64,000 nt of DNA. Origin: Amyelois transitella. Lineage: Eukaryota > Arthropoda > Insecta > Lepidoptera > Pyralidae. Below are positions 1 through 8,975 of this stretch, one piece after another. The DNA is taken from assembly GCF_032362555.1 (NCBI RefSeq), contig NC_083508.1:8213001-8277000 (forward strand). Reading direction: 5' to 3'. Both the position numbers and the translations under genes were made by a program. Positions within the stretch are counted from its first letter, which is position 1. Each line of letters starts with the position of its first letter. The notes under the pieces were generated by a model. That model was given only the letters and a program-made list of their open reading frames with translations. It was not told where the DNA came from and did no database searches.

Positions 1-129
1 TTCGGACTTTGAGTCTTAGGTTTCGGATAATATTACAAAAGGAATAGGTTTGGTTTTTTCGTTATATCAACGTTGCATAAACACATGAAATAAACACAAG
101 CCAACGAAATATTGCATTGTTAAACTTAC

Positions 130-1591
130 CAGCATCAATATGTCCCGCCTTTCTTCGCAATTCATATATGGCATAGCTCAGCGGGTGGAGCACAAGCACT
201 TGGCGATCGGCAGCTCCTCTAAAAATAAGACAATTATCATGAGCCCTTCGTAATGATAGTCGCATATAAAAAGCCATCAAAAACATCCTATAAAAAAACC
301 AAGTCTCGCAGCTTAGTGTTTCTACCGTAAAAAGTTGTGAGATCCATTTAATACCAAGCCGGTTAATCTATTTAGTCTCTACTTAAAGGACCTTCTGTCT
401 TAAGTTATTACATAAGTAATTATAATGCCAATATTAAAAATATTTTATGGTTTTAAGAAACAGATCGATTTAGACATCGCATGAAAACACAATGAATATT
501 ACGCCTCACGCGATTGAAACTCTCGTCTCCAAAACAAGCTATAAATGTATTATCTTTTCAAGCGACTCATCGGATAACAACAAGGCTCTGGGGGCATTTG
601 ATTTTCTAAATAAACCGATTACGGTAAAACATTCATTATTTAGGGTAAAACATTACGTTGCAATTATTAGGAGCGAAGAAATAATGGAAAATGTGAAAAA
701 AACGGGGAAAATTATTCATCCTTGAGGGCTTCCGTTGCGTGCGTTGCTAAAACGGTTCACACACACACACACAGTCACGTCTATATCCCTTGCGGGGTAG
801 ACAGAGCCAACAGTCTTGAAAAGACTGCTAGGCCACGTTCATCAAAAACGGTTCAAGATACCAAAAATATATATATGAAAGAATCTAAAAAAATGTCTTA
901 AGATTAACTCACTAGAACCGTTTTTATGGTAATTAAAATTTAGGTATATAGCTGAGGAGGCTGTTCGCAAAAATAAATGATGCCCAAAATAACTATTCCA
1001 CGCGGACGAAGTCGCGGGTACAGCTAGTAGATATATTATAAAATACAACAGATATGATATGTTACGTTTATACCATAACTAAGAACATAAGAAGCTATTA
1101 TTCCAGCACCTGATATCATGTTAAAAGGATATTATTCTTCTTCCTCCTGGTTTCGGTTGCATCCTCATCACTCTGTAGAGCAGATTATAGGGAACTTTAT
1201 CATGATATTCGGATAAAAATTATCGAAAATCGTAATGGATACCGCTACTAATCTGTTTAATTTGGGTTTAGATGTACCTATAGAGAGAAAAGATGTGACT
1301 TGTAAGCTTTGTGAATAGACCCCCGAATACTTACGCCATAAACTTGCCAGTTTCTATTTGTAATATAACGTCGTTCAAATTGCATTCCAACAGTGAATCA
1401 GATATTTCCTGATTAGGACTGGGCTTGTATATTTTAAGTGTATATTCTTCGCCGACTATGATGCAGTCCCCATCGCTGTAAGCACTAAACCTATTTACCC
1501 TCAAACACCAGGCACTCTGAACACCAGATTTTATCTCATTATCTTGAAGTTTATTATTTGACCACCATTGCTTTACTTTGAATATAGACAT
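130..1591 (-). CDS. BBS9: BBS9 / PTHB1, BBSome subunit (5' part only)
   Basis: Two coding exons are visible on the minus strand. Exon 1 (1591 down to 1335) starts with MSIFKVKQWW and contains CIIVGEEYTLKIY and DVILQIETGKFM. This matches the known N-terminus of PTHB1, where an MSLF..RDWW start is followed by a beta-propeller blade and a 'VLQVEVGKF' segment. Exon 2 (218 down to 130) reads GAADRQVLVLHPLSYAIYEL, the family's 'LAVLHPRKLCVYS' blade. Splicing is GC|gtaagt to tttttag|AG, phase 2, and exon 2 ends GCTG|gtaag in phase 1, so the gene continues off the left edge. BBS9 belongs to the BBSome, which carries membrane cargo in cilia; in insects that means chordotonal and chemosensory neurons. 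The intron (219-1334) holds a Helitron-like repeat with a SINE fragment inside it. Assignment is from remembered family sequence, not a search. Confidence 0.85.
650..1028 (+). repeat. Lep1/Helitron-like element, interrupted
   Basis: 655-735 contains 'aggagcgaagaaataatgg' and 'gaaaaaaacggggaaaatta'. 975-1028 contains 'atgcccaaaataactattcc' and ends 'gtcgcgggtacagctagt'. Both blocks belong to one common lepidopteran repeat that ends in CTAGT, as Helitrons do (CTRR ends). The middle is displaced by a SINE-like 3' fragment at 774-841. A second copy of the first block lies inverted at 61014-61235. It sits in BBS9 intron 1. Confidence 0.6.
774..841 (-). repeat. SINE-like repeat (family S1), 3' fragment
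   Basis: Reverse-orientation copy of the repeat that is full length at 30210-30474. It holds 'cttgcggggtagacagagcc' and the 'cttgaaaagact' block. It lies inside the Helitron-like element of BBS9 intron 1. Confidence 0.7.
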
Positions 1592-2280
1592 TTTTAACCC
1601 ACAATGTGTTTACGTAAACGACAATTCTAATTCTCAATTTCTTTTGTAGTGTACCGAAGTAACCATGACAACTCCTGGGTTTGACTGTACATCGGTTTTA
1701 CAGTACTCCACAAAAGGATAGTTAGAATTTCAGATTTGCAGTGCAGGTATAACAAGATACTGAAGAATTCGGCGTGGAGCTTCGTACTGTAAGAAATGCA
1801 TTCCGTGAGTTCTTTTAAAAAAAATCAAAAATATACTGCTAAAAAAAGAAAATGATTTATTCACTACACACACACACGATGTAATAAAGAAAATTGATAA
1901 AATACACGGACCGATCTAAAGGGAGACTGACTGACTCGTCACGCTATTCAAACAGTTAAGTAAATTTAAAATGCTTAATTGCTTATGCTATCAATAGCTG
2001 CATATTAATTATGAATATAACAGTTCCCATGTGAATGTTTTAAAATAAAAGTATAGCTTCAAAGTCTAGTCTATTTCTGTACCGAATTTACTCATAATCG
2101 GTCCAGCTAGTTATTCTTGTAAGAAATAAAAATACAAATCTTGTAAGGAGAATAATAGGAGGATGTAGGTAAGTATAGCTCACAGTGACTTACAGCAAGG
2201 AATATGTGGACTTGTGGTTGTGTCTCACAAGCACGGTTGACAATATTTTGATTCAAATAACCATTACCATCCATAAAAAC

Positions 2281-2575
2281 ACATCGCCATTTTGTGTATG
2301 TTGCCGTTTATTATTCGATATTTGTATGATTAATTGACCTATAAATAAAACTTTTTAAAATAAAGATGGAGTAAGTCAAAGATTAGGTATTGCAGCACAA
2401 TACATCAACATGTCGCAGGCCGAACGGCAATCAAACAATGGAAGTGGAGAAGAACACAGACCTAATGGTAGTTACGACAAGGACAACGCTTTGGCAGTCT
2501 TGCTGGCACGACTGTTAGCAATCATACTTTTATATTTCTGACTGTATCTATCAGAGCCTTATCACAACAATTATT
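2281..2575 (+). pseudogene. Relic of the caspase promoter and N-terminus
   Basis: 2281-2409 aligns with sequence just upstream of the intact caspase ('cattttgtgtatgttg' in both). The relic ATG at 2410 opens MSQAERQSNNGSGEEHRPNG, against MSQTDQQTNNGNGEEQRPNG in the gene. A one-base deletion in the 'GDALGSLAG' region shifts the frame, which stops near 2541. From about 2516 the sequence ('gttagcaatcatactt', then 'gccttatcacaaca') matches 8030-8095, beyond the intact gene. The relic therefore looks like a tandem copy of the whole caspase locus whose middle has been deleted. It encodes neither p20 nor p10. Confidence 0.8.
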
Positions 2576-2577
2576 TT

Positions 2578-2790
2578 TATATGTCCCTTGCGGGGTAGAC
2601 AGAGCCTACAGTCTTGAAAAGACTGAAAGGCCAAGTTGAGATTAAATTAGTGACAAGTTTCTACTTTCTAGCCCATTGTCTACAAGAAGAAACTTAAGTT
2701 TATTAGCCTTTCCCTTAGTCGCCTTTTACGACATCTATGGGAAAGTTATGCAAGTGGTCCTTTTTAAAAACTGCTGGAAACACGGTACAT
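2578..2790 (-). repeat. SINE-like repeat (family S1), near full length
   Basis: Reverse copy with 'cttgcggggtagacagagcc', 'cccttagtcgccttttacga' and a decayed 'ccgtgt' end. It starts directly at the right edge of the caspase relic. Confidence 0.75.
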
Positions 2791-3159
2791 TTATTTTTTT
2801 ATAGTATTTTCGAAGTTTGTAATGTTGTTAAGTACGCGTCATGAGCTTCGATCAGGTCATAAGGGAAGAAATAAATAGCGTCGATTGCACGTGTCGGAAA
2901 AAAAAAATGTTTAAACGGCTTTATGAATGTACTAAAACAATTTCATCAATTACCTATCTACGTACAAATAGGAACTATTAAACAATATATAGGTACTACC
3001 TATACATTTTTTTATCTTTTAGAAACATTTTAATGAGCTACATAAAATTTAAAACAAAAAGTACTTAGAAACATTAAAGATGAGCTTTGTAGGAAAGCAC
3101 GGAGGATTAAAAACATGTCACTCCTCACTCTGTGAGCAGTCTCACACCAAGCCAGCAAC

Positions 3160-3320
3160 TAGGTATCGCAGCAGGTCCATGGCAGCTTCCTGGTCCTGTC
3201 TCTCCACCCGCCACTCGCATCGACTTCGGCGGCCGACGCGTCTACCGCAGCCCACGCCTGGATCTCATTGGCGGCGTCTCTTCTCCAGCGTGGCAGCTCT
3301 GCACGACTCCTACCGACGTA
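3160..3320. other. GC-rich island of unknown nature
   Basis: About 150 bp of clearly higher GC than its surroundings. The minus strand is open and reads AANEIQAWAAVDASAAEV and then ends WTCCDT-stop; the plus strand has two overlapping short ORFs. I do not recognise the peptide. It could be a decayed retroelement piece or an isolated exon. The rest of 2791-3820 is AT-rich sequence in which I see nothing. Confidence 0.3.
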
Positions 3321-3821
3321 CCGAGTATTAGTTATAAAAAAGAAAATGTTTAATGCACACTGCATTGGACTGAGAGCATACAAAGTCACATACACGAATT
3401 CACGAAGTTGAATAAGTACCTAATATATATGACAATTCAATTCAATGAATAGATAGTACGAAACGAAAAGCGGTAGGTCGCTACCGCATACAGAAACAGT
3501 TTTCTCATTCAACAGTAGATACCGTATCGTCATAGTAAATCGTTGTAGTAAATACCAAGTCAATAGATAATGTCCACATATTCAATTTATCGAACACTTA
3601 TCGATAAAATTAATTAAGGTTTTTATAATATTTTTTTTTTGTTATAGTAAATAACTTTATTGTTAAAGTAGGTATTTAGTTATTTATTAAATTGTTTATA
3701 ATTAAATCGATACTCTAAGGTTTAGTGTCGACTTAATTATAAATAGTCAATACTTGGTACGTACCTATCTGTCACTAGGACAATTTGCTGTCATCTGTCA
3801 TTACACACACACACAAACAAG

Positions 3822-4540
3822 TAGGGATGACGATCCTTTCCGAAAAAGATTGTTTTTATAATCGTACTGAATCGCATGCAGATGTATCGATTTACAAAAA
3901 AATCAATAAGATCGATTTCTAATAAAACGATTTTTCTTATAGTTCAAATGTAAATCTGCCAAAAAAGGATTGGTTCCATTCCATCTCGTTCTCATAGATA
4001 TCGTAAATTACGACTAAGAGATAGGCTTATAATCTTAGTATTCTTCATTTAGGCGATGGACTAGCAACCTGACACTATTTGAAACTTATTTATATCATTA
4101 AGTCAAACAGCTAAACGTGGCCTATCAGTCTTTTCAAGATGCAAAAATTAGATTTACCCAGCGAAAGATTAAGACGTGATTAAATATTTGAATGTAATTA
4201 ATTTTATGAAAAACAAGATATATAACCTATTAACTGATCTCTTACCAGTAAAATCAGTTTTTTAGTTCAGGGAATTCAACAATAATTTTACAACAATATC
4301 AAAGTCGGATCAAGTATGAAAGAATATATTTATTTTAAAAAAATATTTATGTTATGAAAAAGTTTAAGCTAATCAATGCTTCATAACTAAACTTATAAAA
4401 AACAAATTGAATGAATTTTCAAGGGTGAAACATCGATTACCTGGATCGATTCATTACTGCATATCGATTTTAAAAAAATCGATATTTTGGGTTTTAATAT
4501 CGACTCTTTGATTAATCGATTTCAGGTCGCCATCCCCCCC
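3822..4540. mobile_element. MITE-like element with inverted ends, upstream of the caspase
   Basis: The left end 'tagggatgacgatc' and right end 'gtcgccatcccc' are imperfect inverted repeats. The subterminal DNA is full of 'atcgattt' motifs in both orientations (3888-3940 and 4430-4525). A truncated S1 SINE fragment (4020-4140) lies inside. Short GGGATG-type ends would suit a non-autonomous hAT element, but I cannot define a clean 8-bp target duplication. It ends about 120 bp before the caspase TATA-like box. Confidence 0.4.
4020..4140 (+). repeat. SINE-like repeat (family S1), internal fragment
   Basis: Contains 'ttaggcgatggactagcaac' and 'aacgtggcctatcagtcttt' of the S1 consensus. It is nested in the MITE-like element at 3822-4540. 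Confidence 0.65.
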
Positions 4541-4656
4541 CCATACACAATTACAATTAGTCACATAATAATATTCTGTGGACTGTGGTCATAAACACAC
4601 TGCTTGAAAACTGATTTCGCGCTGAGTGTTACATCGTCATTTTGTGTATGTTGTCG

Positions 4657-4663
4657 TATATAA
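4657..4663 (+). promoter_or_regulatory. Possible TATA box of the caspase gene
   Basis: TATATAA lies 105 bp upstream of the preferred ATG at 4768. The surrounding block is conserved in the relic at 2281-2410, but the TATA core is not. Position and sequence are the only evidence. Confidence 0.3.
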
Positions 4664-4767
4664 CTCAATATTTTTATGTATTATTGAAACAATTGACTTT
4701 GAAATACTCATTTCTTAGAATAAGAGCAAGTAAGGCAATAAACATAAGTGAAGCACAATCCATAAAC

Positions 4768-5658
4768 ATGTCGCAAACCGATCAGCAAACAAACAATGGA
4801 AATGGAGAAGAACAAAGACCTAATGGAAGTAACGATGAAGGCGACGCTTTGGGCAGTCTTGCTGGCTCAGACCGTTCAATAGTGGCAAAAATGCCAGTTC
4901 ACCGAAACTCACTGTATTACAAAATGGATCATAAGCGTCGTGGGGTCGCCATTATTTTCAACCATGAATATTTCGATGTCCATAGCCTAAAACCTCGAAC
5001 AGGTACCAACGTAGACAGCGATAACTTGTCTAGAGTTTTGAAAAACCTTGGATTTCGCGTTACAATATTTCATAACTTAAATTATCATGCTCTTATTGCT
5101 AGAGTACAAGATGTTGCTGAAATGGACCACTCTGATGACGATTGTTTGTTAATCGCAGTGCTGACTCACGGAGAATTAGGCATTCTTTACGCTAAAGACA
5201 CTCATTACAAGGCAGAAAACTTGTGGTTAAATTTCACTGCTGACAGATGTCCTACACTAGCAGGTAAACCAAAGCTTTTCTTCATACAAGCATGTCAGGG
5301 AGACAAGCTTGATGGTGGTATAACCCTATCTAATGTCACAGAAACTGATGGTTCCTCCAGCACTCACTACAGAATTCCTGTTCATGCTGATTTTTTGATT
5401 GCTTTTTCCACGGTTCCTGGCTATTATTCCTGGAGAAACACTACACGAGGCTCTTGGTTCATGCAGGCCCTGTGTGAGGAACTGCGATGCTGTGGCACAG
5501 AGAGAGACATACTTACTCTTTTAACACTTGTCAGTCAAAGAGTTGCATTGGATTTTGAGTCCAACACCCCAGACTTACTTCCTATGCATCAACAGAAACA
5601 AGTCCCATGCATTACTTCTATGTTGACAAGAGTCCTTGTATTCGGAAAAAAGAATTGA
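4768..5658 (+). CDS. Effector caspase (lepidopteran caspase-1 type)
   Basis: Intronless 296-aa cysteine protease of family C14, which cleaves after Asp in the execution phase of apoptosis. The catalytic dyad is visible: His134 in LTHGELG and Cys176 in FFIQACQGD. The pentapeptide is QACQG, as in lepidopteran caspase-1, not the common QACRG. Two likely processing sites are present: DEGD(26)|A, removing a short acidic prodomain, and TETD(194)|G between large and small subunits. The small subunit keeps FSTVPGYYSWRN and GSWFMQAL, which form the substrate pocket. No CARD or DED is present, so this is an effector. I chose the ATG at 4768 because it gives the family length (about 299 aa) and is the ATG conserved in the upstream relic; an in-frame ATG at 4642 would add 42 unrelated residues. 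The annotated open frame is complete, with no break. Confidence 0.93.
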   Translation: MSQTDQQTNNGNGEEQRPNGSNDEGDALGSLAGSDRSIVAKMPVHRNSLYYKMDHKRRGVAIIFNHEYFDVHSLKPRTGTNVDSDNLSRVLKNLGFRVTIFHNLNYHALIARVQDVAEMDHSDDDCLLIAVLTHGELGILYAKDTHYKAENLWLNFTADRCPTLAGKPKLFFIQACQGDKLDGGITLSNVTETDGSSSTHYRIPVHADFLIAFSTVPGYYSWRNTTRGSWFMQALCEELRCCGTERDILTLLTLVSQRVALDFESNTPDLLPMHQQKQVPCITSMLTRVLVFGKKN

Positions 5659-5843
5659 ATAATACAATCATAATATCAGTGATTGTTATATTACGTTAAC
5701 AAGAAAGGCAATATAATTACTGCCCTCTCTTTCAATTTTTGTACTCGCCTTCCATGTCAAATAGAGTATAGTACCAATGAGATTTTTATTTCCTTATTGG
5801 AAACCTTTACAATGTAATAGCAAAGTTGTACTTTGTTGTTTAA

Positions 5844-7173
5844 CCCTAGAAAGATAATCTTATTTTAATGCGCGTAAAAGATAATCATGCGTCAAATTTA
5901 CGCATATTTTCTCCCGACTATAAGTCGAATTATATTTATGATTTTGAATGAAATATCGTTTATTATACATAATTACACATATACAAATAAGAAAAAATCA
6001 AATATTTAAATTATATTTATTTATTTATAAGAAAAAAAAAATTAACTTAAACCTCTTCTATAAACCAACGAAAAATTTCGAACAATGGTTTTACCACATA
6101 AAAGTACTTTCTTTATATAATAATCAGACTTTTTATTATCACAAAATGATAAATGAACATCTTACATATAATAGAAACATAAAATAATACATAAAAGCAC
6201 AGCTTTGGCACACATCAATATTGTGCTCTCGGCAAATAACATTCTTGCATTTTTTGCACGACGCACTAGCCTTTCATCTTATTTTAGAGGGACAGTAAGC
6301 ACAGCAAGTGCGTTTTTTAAAGGGTGGCTCTTTGGGGATGACTTCTGATGTACATGGCACCTTTTTAGGTAACGTATTACATATATGATCGCGCAAATAT
6401 CTCTTCAAAGTAGGAGCTTCTAAGCGCTTAGTTATAAACGCTGAAGACAGTCCCCTGCTAAGATTTTTCATAAACTTTTTACGACTTATGGGTTTTTTAC
6501 CTTTATCGCAGCCATTATGGTAATAAATAATATAAGAATTTATGCACGCAATATTTATCATTCCGTACAATAATGCCATTGGCCATCTGTTCGTCTTCCT
6601 GCTACAGGACATCAAAGAACACATTTGTAATTCGACCGTATTTTGCTCCAACTCTACATTTCTACTTGACAGCATATGGTCCTCTTGTGGTTCATCTATA
6701 AAACCTTCCTCCAAGTCACTCTGCACATCGTCTTTGCTTTCGTGGTCCGAGATTTTACTATCAGTATCCTCACAGGGAACCTCATCTTCACTCTGCAAAA
6801 GAGCGGCCAGGATACCGTCTTCGTCCAAATTTCTACTCCCCATAATAGTATATATAGGTATCAATATCTATAAAAAAGAAAACAATAATACAACGTGCGA
6901 AATAATAAATAAAATACAATGAAACACAAAAACGATCACTTGAATTAAAATCTTAAAAGTCACGCAAAAGATAATCATGCGTCATTTTGACTCACTCAAA
7001 CGTTATATTTCAAAATCGGTGACACTTACCTTAGCGATACGTACACCTCCCGGTAGCTCCTAGCGACAAATGAAATGTCCGGAAGGCACAGCGACAGATT
7101 CGGGCTATTTAGGAAGAGACAGCAATAATTCGAAAACACATGCGTCAATTTGACGCAGATTATCTTTCTAGGG
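5844..7173 (-). mobile_element. Internally deleted IFP2-like piggyBac element
   Basis: Both ends are CCCTAGAAAGATAATC in inverted orientation, flanked exactly by TTAA at 5840-5843 and 7174-7177, the piggyBac target. Subterminal 'aaagataatcatgcgtca' repeats are present near both ends. The copy is 1,330 bp against about 2.47 kb for IFP2. In transposase orientation the 5' end is at 7173, and that leader matches the IFP2 promoter region closely. The central catalytic part is missing, so it could move only with a transposase supplied elsewhere. Clean ends and TSD suggest a fairly recent insertion. Confidence 0.95.
6274..6843 (-). pseudogene. piggyBac transposase, in-frame N/C fusion with early stop
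   Basis: Starts MGSRNLDEDGILAALLQSED, the piggyBac N-terminus. About residue 70 it jumps in frame to QMCSLMSCSRKTNRWPMALL, which lies just after the third catalytic Asp (D447 of IFP2). All three catalytic Asp residues and the RNase H-like core are therefore gone. The reading ends in YCPSKIR followed by TGA. Below that stop (6273 down to about 6195) the same frame still encodes the Cys-rich zinc-binding domain (ASCKKCK, CREHNID, CQSC). A single nonsense change thus separates the protein from its TIR-binding end. The product is 189 aa from the ATG at 6843. It is not an active transposase. Confidence 0.93.
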
Positions 7174-7550
7174 TTAAGTAAACAAATGCATACATACATT
7201 TTAATTATCTATATTTGGTACTTAATATGTATTAGATTTATGTGCCATTGAATATTACCACAAAATTACTTAAAAGTTCAGGTTATAATGCCACAAAATA
7301 ATGAAGATTTTGCTGAACAAAGGAAATAATGTTCTGTTTTATGACTAGTTATTGTAGTTTTTTAATACAATTTCATTCCAAAAATAAATAGAATTTGTAA
7401 AAGGCTGTGTGATAGCAGTGCTGTTGTTGATGTAGATACAATGGGTGATTTAGTATTAATATATTCATTTGAAGCACACAAATTTTAGGCGTAGTATTTA
7501 TATAGTTGAGGAATAACTGGAGTTTTTAGAAACTTAAAAAGCACCATTCT

Positions 7551-7640
7551 ATCATAAACCCATACAGCTGAATGTGGCCAAACAGTCTTTACAAGGCTGT
7601 TGGCAAGGGATATAGATGTGACTATATGTATGTTTGTTTG
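7551..7640 (+). repeat. SINE-like repeat (family S1), 3' fragment
   Basis: Contains 'cagctgaatgtggcc' and 'aagggatatagatgtgac', then an ATGT-rich tail. Confidence 0.65.
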
Positions 7641-7765
7641 TAAACTCTTTATTACACATAAAAATAAATATAACAAATTACAAAACAGTTATTGGATTTA
7701 GAAGAATATGTACAATGTGGACTTATCCCATTTGGGATTTCTTCCAGTCAACTTAAAATATGTAT
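7620..7765 (-). repeat. Non-LTR retrotransposon 3' end-like repeat (family L1)
   Basis: 'taaactctttattacacata', 'aatatgtacaa' and 'acttatccca' also occur at 56545-56670. A related sequence with 'gcaataaag' lies at 23150-23250. On the minus strand it ends in AATAAAG followed by 'agtttat', typical of LINE/SINE 3' ends. The rest of 7178-8975 is AT-rich with nothing else I can name, apart from 8030-8095, which is shared with the caspase relic. Confidence 0.55.
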
Positions 7766-8975
7766 GTAAAAAGCACACAATCAAAACATGGTAAATTTAA
7801 TAAGTAGTATTTTTTTTTTATTAAATGCAGGTTTACTTTTAGTTACAAGTTACTATTAGTAATATACTCATTCCAAAAGAATGTAAAGAAAATCTATATA
7901 ATGTGACATTTTGCAGAGCTAGGTTGTTTTTATTATAAAGCAAGTATTTATTGTAATGACAGTTTAATAAATAAACAATACAAAAGTTTAACTCCACCAG
8001 TGTGCGCCAGTGGTGGAGGGGATTCGAAATGTTAGCAATCATACTTCTTAATTCCCACTCTCGATACCAATCTAACGATTGAAGCCTTATCACAACATTT
8101 ATTTTTTTAAAAGAATTGTCTAAGTTTGGAATTTCAGAAAAAAAAAACTAGAAGTAGTTGTTAATTATATGCGCAAGATCACCAGTTATTCCCAAATACT
8201 ATTTTCATGTCTTTTTTTTTAGTAATTCTTCTGCTCAATTTTAATAATAGATATGTAAGCTAAAAATAATAACCTGTGAACTGTTGTTTCATATGTATTT
8301 TGTTATAAATGTAGTACGTTTATAGGTACTTAAAATAAGTATTCTCAAGGCTTTATTCTGACATTATTCACAAAAAAATGTTAATTTAGCCTTAAGAAAG
8401 TACATATCAATTAAACAAATTGATATTTTTCTGTGCTTACTTTTTTCATGTGTTGGGTGCATTAACAGCTAATGTCATATATTTTTAAGGTATTTTCTAT
8501 CTATTTTAGCTTAACTAGGTAAGCTTTTAATGTGTTGTGTAATTTACTTTTATAATGAGATCATTGCCACTTGCATTTATAAATTATTGTGCACAAATCA
8601 GTGATAGCCATCAAAATAATGTAGTTTTATAGCCTTTTATTATATTTTTTTAAAATACGTATTTTTGGACTGATGCATAAGATGTAATGTGGTGGACTGA
8701 TTAATTAGGTTTCAAAATATCCTTGAGGAAATAATTTTATGATTGAATGTAATTGGAAATTGTGCCTTGAATGCCACAGTCATAGTTAATGCTAGTGAAA
8801 TTGTGATATCTCCTCAGGGGTTTTTGATGAACAAAGATACTGTTTCTTCTTTGCAATAAATATTTCTTCCAATCTTAAGAGTTTAATTTGGCTTTGTGGA
8901 AAATAAATTGTAGGTAAAGAAAAACAAACGTACATATATAAGAGATTTAATAAACAATTTTCTTAAAACTATTAA

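Noticed and set aside
4642-4767. Upstream in-frame start for the caspase
   Set aside because: Would add 42 residues unlike any caspase prodomain; the ATG at 4768 is conserved in the relic and gives the family length.
5948-6187. 79-aa plus-strand ORF inside the piggyBac copy
   Set aside because: AT-driven low-complexity frame in the element's 3' region; no homologue expected.
6542-6922. 126-aa plus-strand ORF
   Set aside because: Antisense shadow of the piggyBac transposase remnant.
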